This document shows positions 26,089-33,252 of a stretch of DNA of 64,000 nt, piece by piece. The DNA comes from Chamaesiphon minutus PCC 6605 (GTDB lineage Bacteria > Cyanobacteriota > Cyanobacteriia > Cyanobacteriales > Chamaesiphonaceae): NCBI RefSeq assembly GCF_000317145.1, contig NC_020053.1, forward strand, positions 382,652-446,651, in the 5' to 3' direction. A program made the position numbers and the translations under genes. A model generated the notes under the pieces. That model worked only from the letters and a program-made list of their open reading frames with translations. It was not told the origin of the DNA and ran no database searches. Numbering within the stretch: the stretch's first letter is position 1; every line of letters begins with the position of its first letter.

Positions 26089-26302
26089 TATTTAAGGGCG
26101 TTGCTGGATTCATATATGATTTCCTATTTTTGGATTCTATTCTCCCCACTCCCCGCTATCTGTAGCGACCTGCAATACTAATCACTCAGGACTGCAATCA
26201 TCGCAATTTTGAGACCACATTAACTGCAACTATAAATGCTGTTAGACGACGTTTTCGTCGGCTCAGTTGCTCTGAAAGAGAATCCAGCAATGCCTATTTA
26301 AG
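26089..26302. mobile_element. 198-bp MITE with 8-bp target duplication
   Basis: The element 26097-26294 has 15-bp terminal repeats GGCGTTGCTGGATTC / GAATCCAGCAATGCC (one mismatch) and is flanked by TATTTAAG on both sides (26089-26096, 26295-26302). It encodes no protein. The ends resemble those of cyanobacterial insertion sequences whose termini read GGC(G/A)TTGCTG, so it is probably mobilised by such a transposase elsewhere. It abuts the 3' end of the Uma2 gene. Confidence 0.75.
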
Positions 26303-26304
26303 AT

Positions 26305-26973
26305 TTAATCTGGCTCGATGCCCAGAGCGCGTAGTTGGGCGGCTAACCGTTCGGCTCTTTGGTCTGCTAGTTCAGCTCGTTCTACTGGAGTAGGGTAGCG
26401 ATGGTTATTTTCGTCATACCAATACAGCCATTCACGCATCAATGCACCGTGGTTGGCTCGTTCGCATCCGATACCTAACCCAATCTCTGGCATCCATAAG
26501 GGATTGTTCGGTTGTAGTTCGTATTCACCATTAACTAGCTGATGAATTTCTAGTGTTGGCTTTCGGCGACGTTTAGGGTTGTAGATGACATAGTAAAGCA
26601 CACCCATTTGGGCGTATTCCTGAAGCTTTTTAGTATATTCTCCCCCTGGGGTGGTTGAGACTACTTCTAGCACCAAAACTGGTGGTACTTTCTCTTCCCA
26701 GAGCGTATAGCAAGAGCGCATTTGTTCGTCAAAAACTCGCTCGACATTCAAGCTCAAGAAACCATCAGGGACGATTGCTGGCTGCTCTGGGTCGGTATAG
26801 ATTGCCATATCAATCCCAAAAAACCAATTCATCCGGTCTTTCCAAAGGAGTTCCAGGATTGATTTAAGTAGACTGGGAATGATTTCTTGGAGTTCGTTAT
26901 CCACAGGGGTATCGTCGGAGCAGGGCAATTCGTCGGCAGTCGGTAGGTATCGAGGTAACTGGTACTGATACAT
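26305..26973 (-). CDS. Uma2-family (DUF820) protein
   Basis: 222 aa from the ATG at 26973 (MYQYQLPRYLPTADELP); a longer frame exists to 27060 but the extra residues do not look like the family. The PD-(D/E)XK-like core is visible: PDGFLSLN, then VLVLEVVSTTPGGEYTKKLQEYAQMG and YYVIYNP (D...E-x-V, then K). Uma2 proteins are very numerous in cyanobacteria, and their function is largely unknown (putative nucleases). Ends RAERLAAQLRALGIEPD, the usual C-terminal pattern. Confidence 0.85.
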   Translation of the reverse strand: MYQYQLPRYLPTADELPCSDDTPVDNELQEIIPSLLKSILELLWKDRMNWFFGIDMAIYTDPEQPAIVPDGFLSLNVERVFDEQMRSCYTLWEEKVPPVLVLEVVSTTPGGEYTKKLQEYAQMGVLYYVIYNPKRRRKPTLEIHQLVNGEYELQPNNPLWMPEIGLGIGCERANHGALMREWLYWYDENNHRYPTPVERAELADQRAERLAAQLRALGIEPD

Positions 26974-27135
26974 AAGGTGTTTGGCGATTGATAGTAGAAT
27001 TATACCACAGCCGAACGCATGAAAAGATCCATTTCCATACATCCGATAAATATCCGACAAAATTGGGCGATCGATCGGGTCGTGATATAATATTTAAGAC
27101 GCACGCATCAATTGCCACGACCATTCGGAGGTGTT

Positions 27136-27273
27136 ATGACCATCGCTCAAAATCATCCTCAACTCAAAGAACGTCAGCGTCAACGATGGGAAAGTTTAAC
27201 TCCTGAAGAACGAGCCGAACACGATCGACAATTCGAGGCGTTGTATAAATCTCTCGAAGAATCGCGGAGATAA
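27136..27273 (+). CDS. 45-aa small hydrophilic protein
   Basis: MTIAQNHPQLKERQRQRWES...EESRR, highly charged and helical, with a good ribosome-binding site (GGAGGTG five bases before the ATG). Starts divergently from the Uma2 gene. No family recognised; could be an antitoxin-like or regulatory peptide, but nothing proves it. Confidence 0.5.
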   Translation: MTIAQNHPQLKERQRQRWESLTPEERAEHDRQFEALYKSLEESRR

Positions 27274-27431
27274 TTTAGGTAATAATTGTTTTTATAGACA
27301 CCAATGTTTTTTGATTAATTTTTAATGAAAGTATCGATCTTGATGAAGGGTAACAATGTCACAAATGGTTTAGGAAGTTAGCAATCAAGCAAATAATTAA
27401 GCTCGAACATTTATCATAAACATTTCTATAT

Positions 27432-27776
27432 ATGTCTCAACCATTACAATACTTGACAAATGAGCAGGGCGAACGAGTTGGAGTCCTATTGGACTGGAAC
27501 ACCTACGCTAGACTTGCCAATCCATTAGGCTTGGATGAGGAATGTTTGATGGGATTGAGTATCGATGAGTTAACAGCACTAGCAAGTTGTAAATTGGCGG
27601 TGGCAGAGCAAACTCATCTAGACGATCTAGTATCCAGAAATACAGAATCATTGCTCTCCACCGATGAGATCGCCGAGTTAGATGACTTATTAGCGAAGGC
27701 AGATCGATTAACAATTCTCAAAACTCGTGCCAGATATACGATCGAGTGCTTGGAACGGGGTACTGCGGCAGCATGA
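27432..27776 (+). CDS. Antitoxin-like partner of an HNH nuclease
   Basis: 114 aa. The opening YLTNEQGERVGVLLDWNTYARL and the later GLSIDELTALASCKLAVAEQ, LLAKADRLTILKTRARYTIE are characteristic of a widespread cyanobacterial family found in front of HNH endonuclease genes. The start resembles Phd/YefM-type antitoxins. Its stop overlaps the HNH start by four bases (ATGA), so the two are coupled. A toxin-antitoxin relationship is plausible but not shown by sequence. Confidence 0.8.
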   Translation: MSQPLQYLTNEQGERVGVLLDWNTYARLANPLGLDEECLMGLSIDELTALASCKLAVAEQTHLDDLVSRNTESLLSTDEIAELDDLLAKADRLTILKTRARYTIECLERGTAAA

Positions 27777-28201
27777 GTGTTTATATTCGGGTTGAGTTAC
27801 AGCGACAGATTCGCGACTGCTTTGGTGAATGCTGTGCCTATTGCCGGACGGCAGAATTTCTAACGGCGATGACGTTTGAATTCGAGCATATTATCCCCCT
27901 TGCCGTTGGTGGGGAAACGGTATTTGAAAATCTTTGTTTTGCCTGTCCTTCTTGTAATCGCTACAAGGGAGATCGTCAGACTGCTATCGATTCAGAAAGC
28001 GGTGAAACAGTTGCGTTATTTCATCCCCAGGAGCAAGTTTGGGGACAACATTTTAGCTGGAGTGAGATGGGGACAGAAATGAGAGGACTAACAACGGTGG
28101 GTCGAGCGACGATCGTTGGATTGCAGATGAATCGTCCAGCGTTGATGCGGGCAAGGGCGATGTGGGTTAAGTTAGACGAGCATCCGCCAAAGTTAACGTG
28201 A
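27773..28201 (+). CDS. HNH endonuclease
   Basis: 142 aa from the ATG at 27773 (MSVYIRVELQRQIRD). Metal-dependent nuclease fold: CAYCRT, then FEFEHIIPLAVGGETVFENL (the H of the EHI motif and the N), then CPSCNRYKGDR (second CxxC and final HNH position). All motifs are complete. Coupled to the antitoxin-like gene by ATGA overlap. Role may be addiction or defence; this is inference from the family. Confidence 0.88.
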   Translation: MSVYIRVELQRQIRDCFGECCAYCRTAEFLTAMTFEFEHIIPLAVGGETVFENLCFACPSCNRYKGDRQTAIDSESGETVALFHPQEQVWGQHFSWSEMGTEMRGLTTVGRATIVGLQMNRPALMRARAMWVKLDEHPPKLT

Positions 28202-28277
28202 CAGAAGATGGCACTTGAGGGGTTGGATGGTTGGTCTAATCGCGATCGAGTAATGTGTTTTTATAGAGGAGTAAATA

Positions 28278-28415
28278 ATGAGCGAACAAGATATCCTAGA
28301 GCAACTTGAAGTTTGTTGCCCGGTGTGTGGCAGTAACAGTTTTAGTCATGACGAAACCAATGGCATCAGTTGCGATGAGTGTGATTATATGGAAGCAGAA
28401 AATGACAATATTTAA
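28278..28415 (+). CDS. 45-aa zinc-ribbon protein
   Basis: MSEQDILEQLEVCCPVCG... with two zinc knuckles, CCPVCGSN and CDECDYM, spaced 14-16 residues apart, and an acidic tail. Good ribosome-binding site (AGAGGAG seven bases before the ATG). Typical of small zinc-ribbon regulators or nuclease accessories; no specific function can be assigned. Confidence 0.65.
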   Translation: MSEQDILEQLEVCCPVCGSNSFSHDETNGISCDECDYMEAENDNI

Positions 28416-28457
28416 ACCTGAAATCAGATTGTAGTGACGAGTTGAGTGTGAGTTAAG

Positions 28458-28946
28458 ATGCCGAAAAAAGTCGGTCATAACTGTTTTCAATGCTCGAAAT
28501 TGAGTACCGCCGAGGCTGGGGCTAAACCTTGCTGGGATGCAGTCCGCTGTCCGAATCGACGGCATTATCAACGCAATAAGGCGCGGATTAGCCAGCAGCG
28601 CAAGCAAAGTCGTCCGGTAGAGTCGGCTGGTGATGTACTTCGGACGATTGCGATCGAGCCACCAATCGGTACGGCTGTTAGCATTATCTTCTATCGAGAA
28701 CGGCAGGATGCGCCAGTCCACGCGATCGCGGCTGAGGTTTGGCAGGGAACCCAGAAGGTTTTGAAGGTGGAGCCGATGCACTGCATGGGTTTGACTCCAG
28801 TTCAGGTAGTAGGGGTGATGACTGAGATTTTGAAGGCTTGTTCGAGTGAGTTGGGGGTGGAGTTGACTAAATTTACGTCGAAGGTGGAGTTACATCCCAG
28901 CCAGTGTCCTATTAGTTCTTGTCCGCAATGGCACCACAACAATTAG
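28458..28946 (+). CDS. Hypothetical protein with N-terminal Cys cluster
   Basis: 162 aa. Cysteines at NCFQCSK, KPCWDAVRC suggest a small zinc site, followed by basic RRHYQRNKARISQQRKQ. The C-terminal half (HAIAAEVWQGTQKVLKVEPM, HCMGLTPVQVVGVMTEILKA) looks like an alpha/beta domain. I recognise it only as a conserved-looking type of cyanobacterial plasmid protein. Overlaps the next gene by 19 bp, so they are probably co-expressed. Confidence 0.7.
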   Translation: MPKKVGHNCFQCSKLSTAEAGAKPCWDAVRCPNRRHYQRNKARISQQRKQSRPVESAGDVLRTIAIEPPIGTAVSIIFYRERQDAPVHAIAAEVWQGTQKVLKVEPMHCMGLTPVQVVGVMTEILKACSSELGVELTKFTSKVELHPSQCPISSCPQWHHNN

Positions 28947-29629
28947 AGTTAGATTTGTGGCAAATCCTGGCTGTCGCTCAAGCAGAACCAGCGACGGTCG
29001 GTTTTATCGAACTGTGCGGTCATTTGGATGGGTTGAATTTGGTTGATGGGGGGCGGGCGGTTGGGGAAATTGCGGAGATTTATCGAGTTCGAGCGGAGAC
29101 AATTTTAACTGAGATTGCAGCGGCTTATTTACCAGTTAAAGAGCCAGTTCTACCAGATGAACTCTGGGCGCATCTGTATCGGCAAACTTTCATTTTGCGG
29201 GACGAGCATCTGTATCTGGAAGTGGAACACGACTATCCGCAGGAGCGACAGTCGGTGATTAAGTTGGGGGTGGAGGCGGATGAGGTGGCGACTGAGGCAA
29301 TGATGCGGGCGGCGGTGATGGGAAATGCTCATCAAGAGGAGATCGAGCTGTGGGCGAGTCGGATTCGGGAGGTGATGGGAGAATGTGGTTCGATGTTGTT
29401 GGTGGAGTTGCAGCAGCAGTCGGGATTGAGTTTGGTGGATGTCTGGTTGGGGTTATTATTGGGTAATACTGGTTGTGTAGTTAGTCGTCAATTGAATGCG
29501 CTCGTAGAATTTAGTGTTGATTTCTACGAGCGAGCAGGAATTTGGATTGTCGAATTGGGAAGTAATGTCATAACGGATGATTACACAACTTCGGGCATTA
29601 ACTGCCCGAAGTTGAATGTAGACTCCTGA
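28928..29629 (+). CDS. Hypothetical protein, 233 aa
   Basis: Starts at the ATG at 28928 (MAPQQLELDLWQILAVAQAE); the TTG at 28919 is less likely. Acidic, helix-rich, no membrane segment and no family recognised. The end of the coding region overlaps a terminator-like hairpin (29586-29614), so translation and transcription end together. Operon partner of the Cys-cluster gene upstream. Confidence 0.65.
   Translation: MAPQQLELDLWQILAVAQAEPATVGFIELCGHLDGLNLVDGGRAVGEIAEIYRVRAETILTEIAAAYLPVKEPVLPDELWAHLYRQTFILRDEHLYLEVEHDYPQERQSVIKLGVEADEVATEAMMRAAVMGNAHQEEIELWASRIREVMGECGSMLLVELQQQSGLSLVDVWLGLLLGNTGCVVSRQLNALVEFSVDFYERAGIWIVELGSNVITDDYTTSGINCPKLNVDS
29586..29614 (+). terminator. Hairpin overlapping the end of the 233-aa gene
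   Basis: Perfect 12-bp stem CAACTTCGGGCA / TGCCCGAAGTTG with loop TTAAC. No strong T tract follows. Confidence 0.5.
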
Positions 29630-29751
29630 CTTACTAAACTCAGTCGTGGGCGATCGGGCAACGTTCTCTTTAGGGAATCGCGGCTTGCTCGAAATGATTC
29701 TATGCCACCATTGTGACTACCAGAGACATCTAAGGCGGTAGATTCGATCGG

Positions 29752-30825
29752 TTATGATGTCTTCAAAAATTGTTGAATTTGAGCTAATTTATCTTTGAGG
29801 GATTTTTGGATCGTTCTGATTTCATTTTCTGCGAGTCCATCGAGATCGAGGGAGGAAATCGATTTCATAATTTTATTTATGCGAGTACTACTAGCATCCG
29901 AACCAGTAAGACGTTGAGCGCACTCGGATCGAACTAGAGGTAGAGATAGTTTCTGGGCGATCGTTTTTTCAATTAATTCGGTGCGAACGGAAACCGCATT
30001 ATCTTCGGTAGTCGCTAGCCGTTCGGCAGTAAGTTTGGCAATCGCTGCTGCTTTGCTACTATCTAGATCGTGAGTGCGAATTGCATCTTTTACTTCCAGT
30101 GGGAAGGATAGCAGGGGCAATACATGATTGGAAACTGTTTTTGGATTCAGTTGCAACTCTAAGAGCATTTGCAGCAAAGCAGCTTCGTATTGATGCTCGA
30201 TCGCACCTGATTCTGCTATCCATCTTTGGATTTCAGGTCTAGATCGACAGACCAGCTCTGAAAGCTGACTTAAAGCTTGATGTTTTTTAATTCGTGCCAA
30301 TACGGTGTTGAGGATTCTGGGTAAGTCTGTTTCAGTGTCCAGTTGGGATAAAATCGGGTCGCCTGCGGCTAGTTTGACAATTGCTTCAGCCAGATCGAGG
30401 TCGTGTAAGTGTTGGGATTGGATGCCAGTAATGACTTGACCTCTGAAGGTATCAATCGCGATCGCCACCCGATCGGCGGGCAAAATTACCGCATCGATAT
30501 GCGTCCAATTGATATAAGTTGCTCCTAAAACTCTGAGTTCGCCGTCGAAGAGCTTATATCTGCCATTAGGTTGAGGGATGAGGACGATCGGCGTTTTCTG
30601 CCCGTGGAGTTCGAGACTGCGCCCCCTTTGCTCGATCGACTTAGGAGAAAAAACTTTACGCGGTTGATTTTCATCTCGATCGATAAGGGAGATATCGATT
30701 CGCATCAACCCACTCTGGTGTTTGAGTTGTTGGGTGAGGGTTTCGATCTGTGTTTCCAGATTTTGAACTTTAACATTGTCACCTGCAACTGCAAATTTTG
30801 CGGCGAGTCCAGTAGATTTTGACAT
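29752..30825 (-). CDS. parB: ParB-like plasmid partition protein
   Basis: 357 aa. After a basic start and coiled-coil stretch (NLETQIETLTQQLKH) comes the ParB N-terminal box: IDISLIDRDENQPRKVFSPK, then GQKTPIVLIPQPNGRYKLFD and GELRVLGA, i.e. ENQPR, I-G..PI and GERR-like (here GELR) motifs. A helix-turn-helix middle and a helical C-terminus follow. It should bind the centromere site and stimulate ParA. It lies 116 bp after parA on the same strand. The GELR in place of the usual GERR/HRR is a small departure from chromosomal ParB. Confidence 0.85.
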   Translation of the reverse strand: MSKSTGLAAKFAVAGDNVKVQNLETQIETLTQQLKHQSGLMRIDISLIDRDENQPRKVFSPKSIEQRGRSLELHGQKTPIVLIPQPNGRYKLFDGELRVLGATYINWTHIDAVILPADRVAIAIDTFRGQVITGIQSQHLHDLDLAEAIVKLAAGDPILSQLDTETDLPRILNTVLARIKKHQALSQLSELVCRSRPEIQRWIAESGAIEHQYEAALLQMLLELQLNPKTVSNHVLPLLSFPLEVKDAIRTHDLDSSKAAAIAKLTAERLATTEDNAVSVRTELIEKTIAQKLSLPLVRSECAQRLTGSDASSTRINKIMKSISSLDLDGLAENEIRTIQKSLKDKLAQIQQFLKTS

Positions 30826-30941
30826 GGTTAAAATAGGGAAAAGTCAGTGGGTATTTACGAGTGGAGGATAGATCCAATCGGTCGGCGATTTGTAATGAGA
30901 ACTCTTGGCGAACGGAGGATAGGGAAGTGGATAGTTATTAT

Positions 30942-31775
30942 TTACGAGTTGAGAATAGATTCAATTAGGTCGGCGATCGGACGATAATCTTGGTTCTTAG
31001 CCGTTCGAGCGTTTAACGTGGGTAAGGGTTGCTTGAGGCGACAGGCAGAGAGATAGTAAGCAGATTGTTTGACTGGAGGCAATAATGTCAAATCGATTGC
31101 CTCGAAGATTTTAGGTAAGCAATCTTCAGGCGGGTGTTCTAGAGCTTGTCCTTTTTCATCTACGCCGAGGATATCACGATGAACCGATTGGGAGTAATCT
31201 ACTCTAGTCGGCACGAAGCCAAGAATTTGTGGCGGTTGTTTGAGTCTAAATTCTCGATTTTTCTCGGTCGTCCAGGTGATTAGTTGGGCGACCATCTCTG
31301 CATCTTTAATTTCTGGTTTGATCGGACAGAGGATATGGGTGGCGGCTAGGTAGCCAGGAATGCCCATCGGCTCTAAAGTGGCGGGAGTATCAAAGATAAT
31401 TACATCGACATCAAGCGGATGATCTTCGAGAGCATCTACGAGGAAATAAAAGCCTCTTCCTCTGGTTGAAATTTCCCGACTGATTCTCTCGATCCAGCGA
31501 CCGCCGCGCAGAACGAATAGATTGGGTGCGTACTCCGACCAAAAAGGTTCGAGCGGGTAGTTGCCATCAAAATTATCCCAAAGTTTGTGCAGAGTTTGGT
31601 CGGGTTTTAGATCGTCTGTCAATCCAGTAAAAGCAGAAATCGAGCCGTTGTGGTCGAGTTCGACGACCGTAACTTTTTTACCCGCTCGTGCCAGTTCGTA
31701 GGCAACGTGGAGGGCAGTGGTTGTTTTGCCAGACCCACCAGCATTGCTGGCAATTAAGAGTCTTACCTGTTTCAT
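30942..31775 (-). CDS. parA: ParA-like partition ATPase
   Basis: 277 aa from the ATG at 31775 (MKQVRLLIASNAGGSGKTTT); the longer frame to 31814 would begin inside the operator palindrome. Deviant Walker A SNAGGSGKTTTALH, switch I region VVELDHNGSISAFTG, Walker B VDVIIFDTPATLEP. ATP-driven segregation of plasmid copies together with ParB. The operator-like palindromes just upstream suggest autoregulation. Confidence 0.9.
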   Translation of the reverse strand: MKQVRLLIASNAGGSGKTTTALHVAYELARAGKKVTVVELDHNGSISAFTGLTDDLKPDQTLHKLWDNFDGNYPLEPFWSEYAPNLFVLRGGRWIERISREISTRGRGFYFLVDALEDHPLDVDVIIFDTPATLEPMGIPGYLAATHILCPIKPEIKDAEMVAQLITWTTEKNREFRLKQPPQILGFVPTRVDYSQSVHRDILGVDEKGQALEHPPEDCLPKIFEAIDLTLLPPVKQSAYYLSACRLKQPLPTLNARTAKNQDYRPIADLIESILNS

Positions 31776-31797
31776 ATTTTTTAGCGATCGGGGGATA

Positions 31798-31859
31798 CCC
31801 CAACGTTGGGGCATGTCGAATTTATCTTACCCGATCGTGGCTACCCCAATGTTGGGGTA
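31798..31859. promoter_or_regulatory. Two palindromes upstream of parA (operator or parS)
   Basis: ACCCCAACGTTGGGGC (perfect 14-bp palindrome at 31798-31811) and TACCCCAATGTTGGGGTA (31842-31859), centres 46 bp apart, directly before parA. Spacing and position fit binding sites for ParA/ParB-type autoregulation and/or the plasmid centromere. Confidence 0.65.
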
Positions 31860-31994
31860 AAGTACATTTTTCACCAGAGGTGGATTTACCGCTTTGAGTG
31901 CGATCTTTACTGGTTGCCAGTTTCATGCTGGCAATGCCAACTACATAATTATCTCACGCAGCAGTTCGAGATTTTCCAATTCGTCAATTGTTCA

Positions 31995-32201
31995 CAGGTT
32001 CAGATCGAAGTTTTAAAGGCTAGGAGATCCAAACAACTTCCATCTACTCTCACAGTTGCTTGGGCGGTGGAATCTGTTGCTGCCCTGGGTGGTTATCTTG
32101 AACATCGCCGCAATACTCCGATTGATATCCCAGTTTTCTAACGTAGTTGGCTCAAGTTACACGATCTGTGCCAAGGCTGGCAGCTTGCGAGAGGCACTTA
32201 A
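31995..32201 (+). pseudogene. C-terminal relic of an IS4-like transposase
   Basis: QVQIEVLKARRSKQLPSTLT..SVAALGGYLEHRRNTPIDIPVF, stop, then RSWLKLHDLCQGWQLARGT and a second stop, all in one frame. The LGGYL..R...P / W..L.DL..GWQLARG pattern is the C-terminal end of IS4-type transposases; the in-frame TAA stands where the family has Trp. No upstream catalytic part or terminal repeats were found. Confidence 0.6.
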
Positions 32202-32477
32202 CGTGAAAAGTCAGCGGTTGCTCAGACTAGAGTTGAATCTTCTCTACACTTGCTTTTATGTAAAGGTGTGACGTTTGTAACACGTCGTAAATAAGACTTA
32301 ATGCTTAGAAACTTAAATACATTCAATATGCTCAAACTCTTTACGGGTACGTAGAAAAGCTTCTAATTACAGATTATTTTCTAAAATGAATTACGAATAA
32401 ATACTTATTTTTTTAAAAATATGGTATATCTTATACATGCACCACGTAAGTTCCAACAAGTGGCAATATTTTTCACC
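32202..32477. other. AT-rich stretch without recognised features
   Basis: Between the transposase relic and the 120-aa ORF. AT-rich, no convincing gene, RNA or large repeat seen. Could contain part of the replication origin given its position between parA and the replication gene, but nothing specific supports this. Confidence 0.3.
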
Positions 32478-32840
32478 ATGAATATTGAAATCATAAAGGG
32501 TGTTTGTTTATACAATTTAGGAAAAAGTTACTACGTTCGCAAACCTCAAGCTTTAGCTTCTGTGGGTCTATGCGAGCTAAGTTACACGACGATCCTCAAT
32601 CAACAAAAAGCTAGTAAATGGCTGCAAAACAAGGGATTTTCTAGCACGCAGCCAAAAGAAATACCAAGTTTGGGCAACTGCCACTTTTGCGAAATGTTTA
32701 GTTTGGAATCGTGGATCTCTCTGCTAGAATATCTTTCCACCTTCCGTCAAAACTCGAAAGCGATCGAAACGCTCAATACATTGGCTCGATCTTTACTGCC
32801 ACAAGTACTAACTCTAAACCAATCAAACGATCCTCTGTAA
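32478..32840 (+). CDS. Hypothetical protein upstream of the replication gene
   Basis: 120 aa from the ATG at 32478 (MNIEIIKGVCLYNLGKSYYV); an upstream ATG at 32421 is also possible. RKPQALASVGLCELSYTTIL and QKASKWLQNKGFSSTQPKEI followed by SLESWISLLEYLSTFRQNSK look like a real folded protein, possibly a small DNA-binding or phage-regulator-like domain, but I cannot name a family. The region 32841-33072 after it holds only short hairpins (for example CCTGCT...AGCAGG at 32977-33003). Confidence 0.45.
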   Translation: MNIEIIKGVCLYNLGKSYYVRKPQALASVGLCELSYTTILNQQKASKWLQNKGFSSTQPKEIPSLGNCHFCEMFSLESWISLLEYLSTFRQNSKAIETLNTLARSLLPQVLTLNQSNDPL

Positions 32841-33072
32841 ACCAGTTCGCCAAGTTTAGCAAAGGTAATCGATTATTTTTTTGCCTATCGATCGGCGAAA
32901 GTCGATCGGTAAAGCGCAATTAAGCTTATTATCTTAGTAATATGTCAACACATATTAAATTTATGGCACCAAAAAACCTGCTGTCGCACTAGTGCAAAAG
33001 CAGGTCAATGGTTCGGAGCACCGAATTTTGGGGTTGCTAGTTAAGCGTTTTGGCTACTAATAACCTTCTTCA

Positions 33073-33199
33073 CTCTATCAAAACTAAAAAACAACGGAAA
33101 AAATACTTGGAGTTCGCGCCGGACATCAAGTGTTGTTATTATAACCTATACAGTGGGCATAATGACAACCCCCAACCAGAGTTTAGTTTTGATAGAGGA
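33073..33199. promoter_or_regulatory. Long-range inverted repeat before the replication gene
   Basis: CTCTATCAAAACTAAA at 33073-33088 and its exact complement TTTAGTTTTGATAGAG at 33184-33199, 95 nt apart. The right arm runs into the AGGAAGGAG-type purine stretch upstream of the replication gene. A folded leader could regulate replication-protein synthesis, or the arms could be protein-binding sites of the origin. Confidence 0.5.
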
Positions 33200-33252
33200 A
33201 GGAGAATAGTAGCCAGAACGATCGATTAGTGACTCCAGCGCGAGGAGTCAAA

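Noticed and set aside
31806..32141. 111-aa plus-strand gene overlapping the parA operator
   Set aside because: Its first half is non-coding-like and overlaps the palindromes; only its last part matches a transposase relic that continues past the stop.
33229..33252. GTG at 33229 as start of the replication protein
   Set aside because: The ATG at 33253 has a GAGGAG ribosome-binding site at good distance and matches the expected MKKYI-type start.
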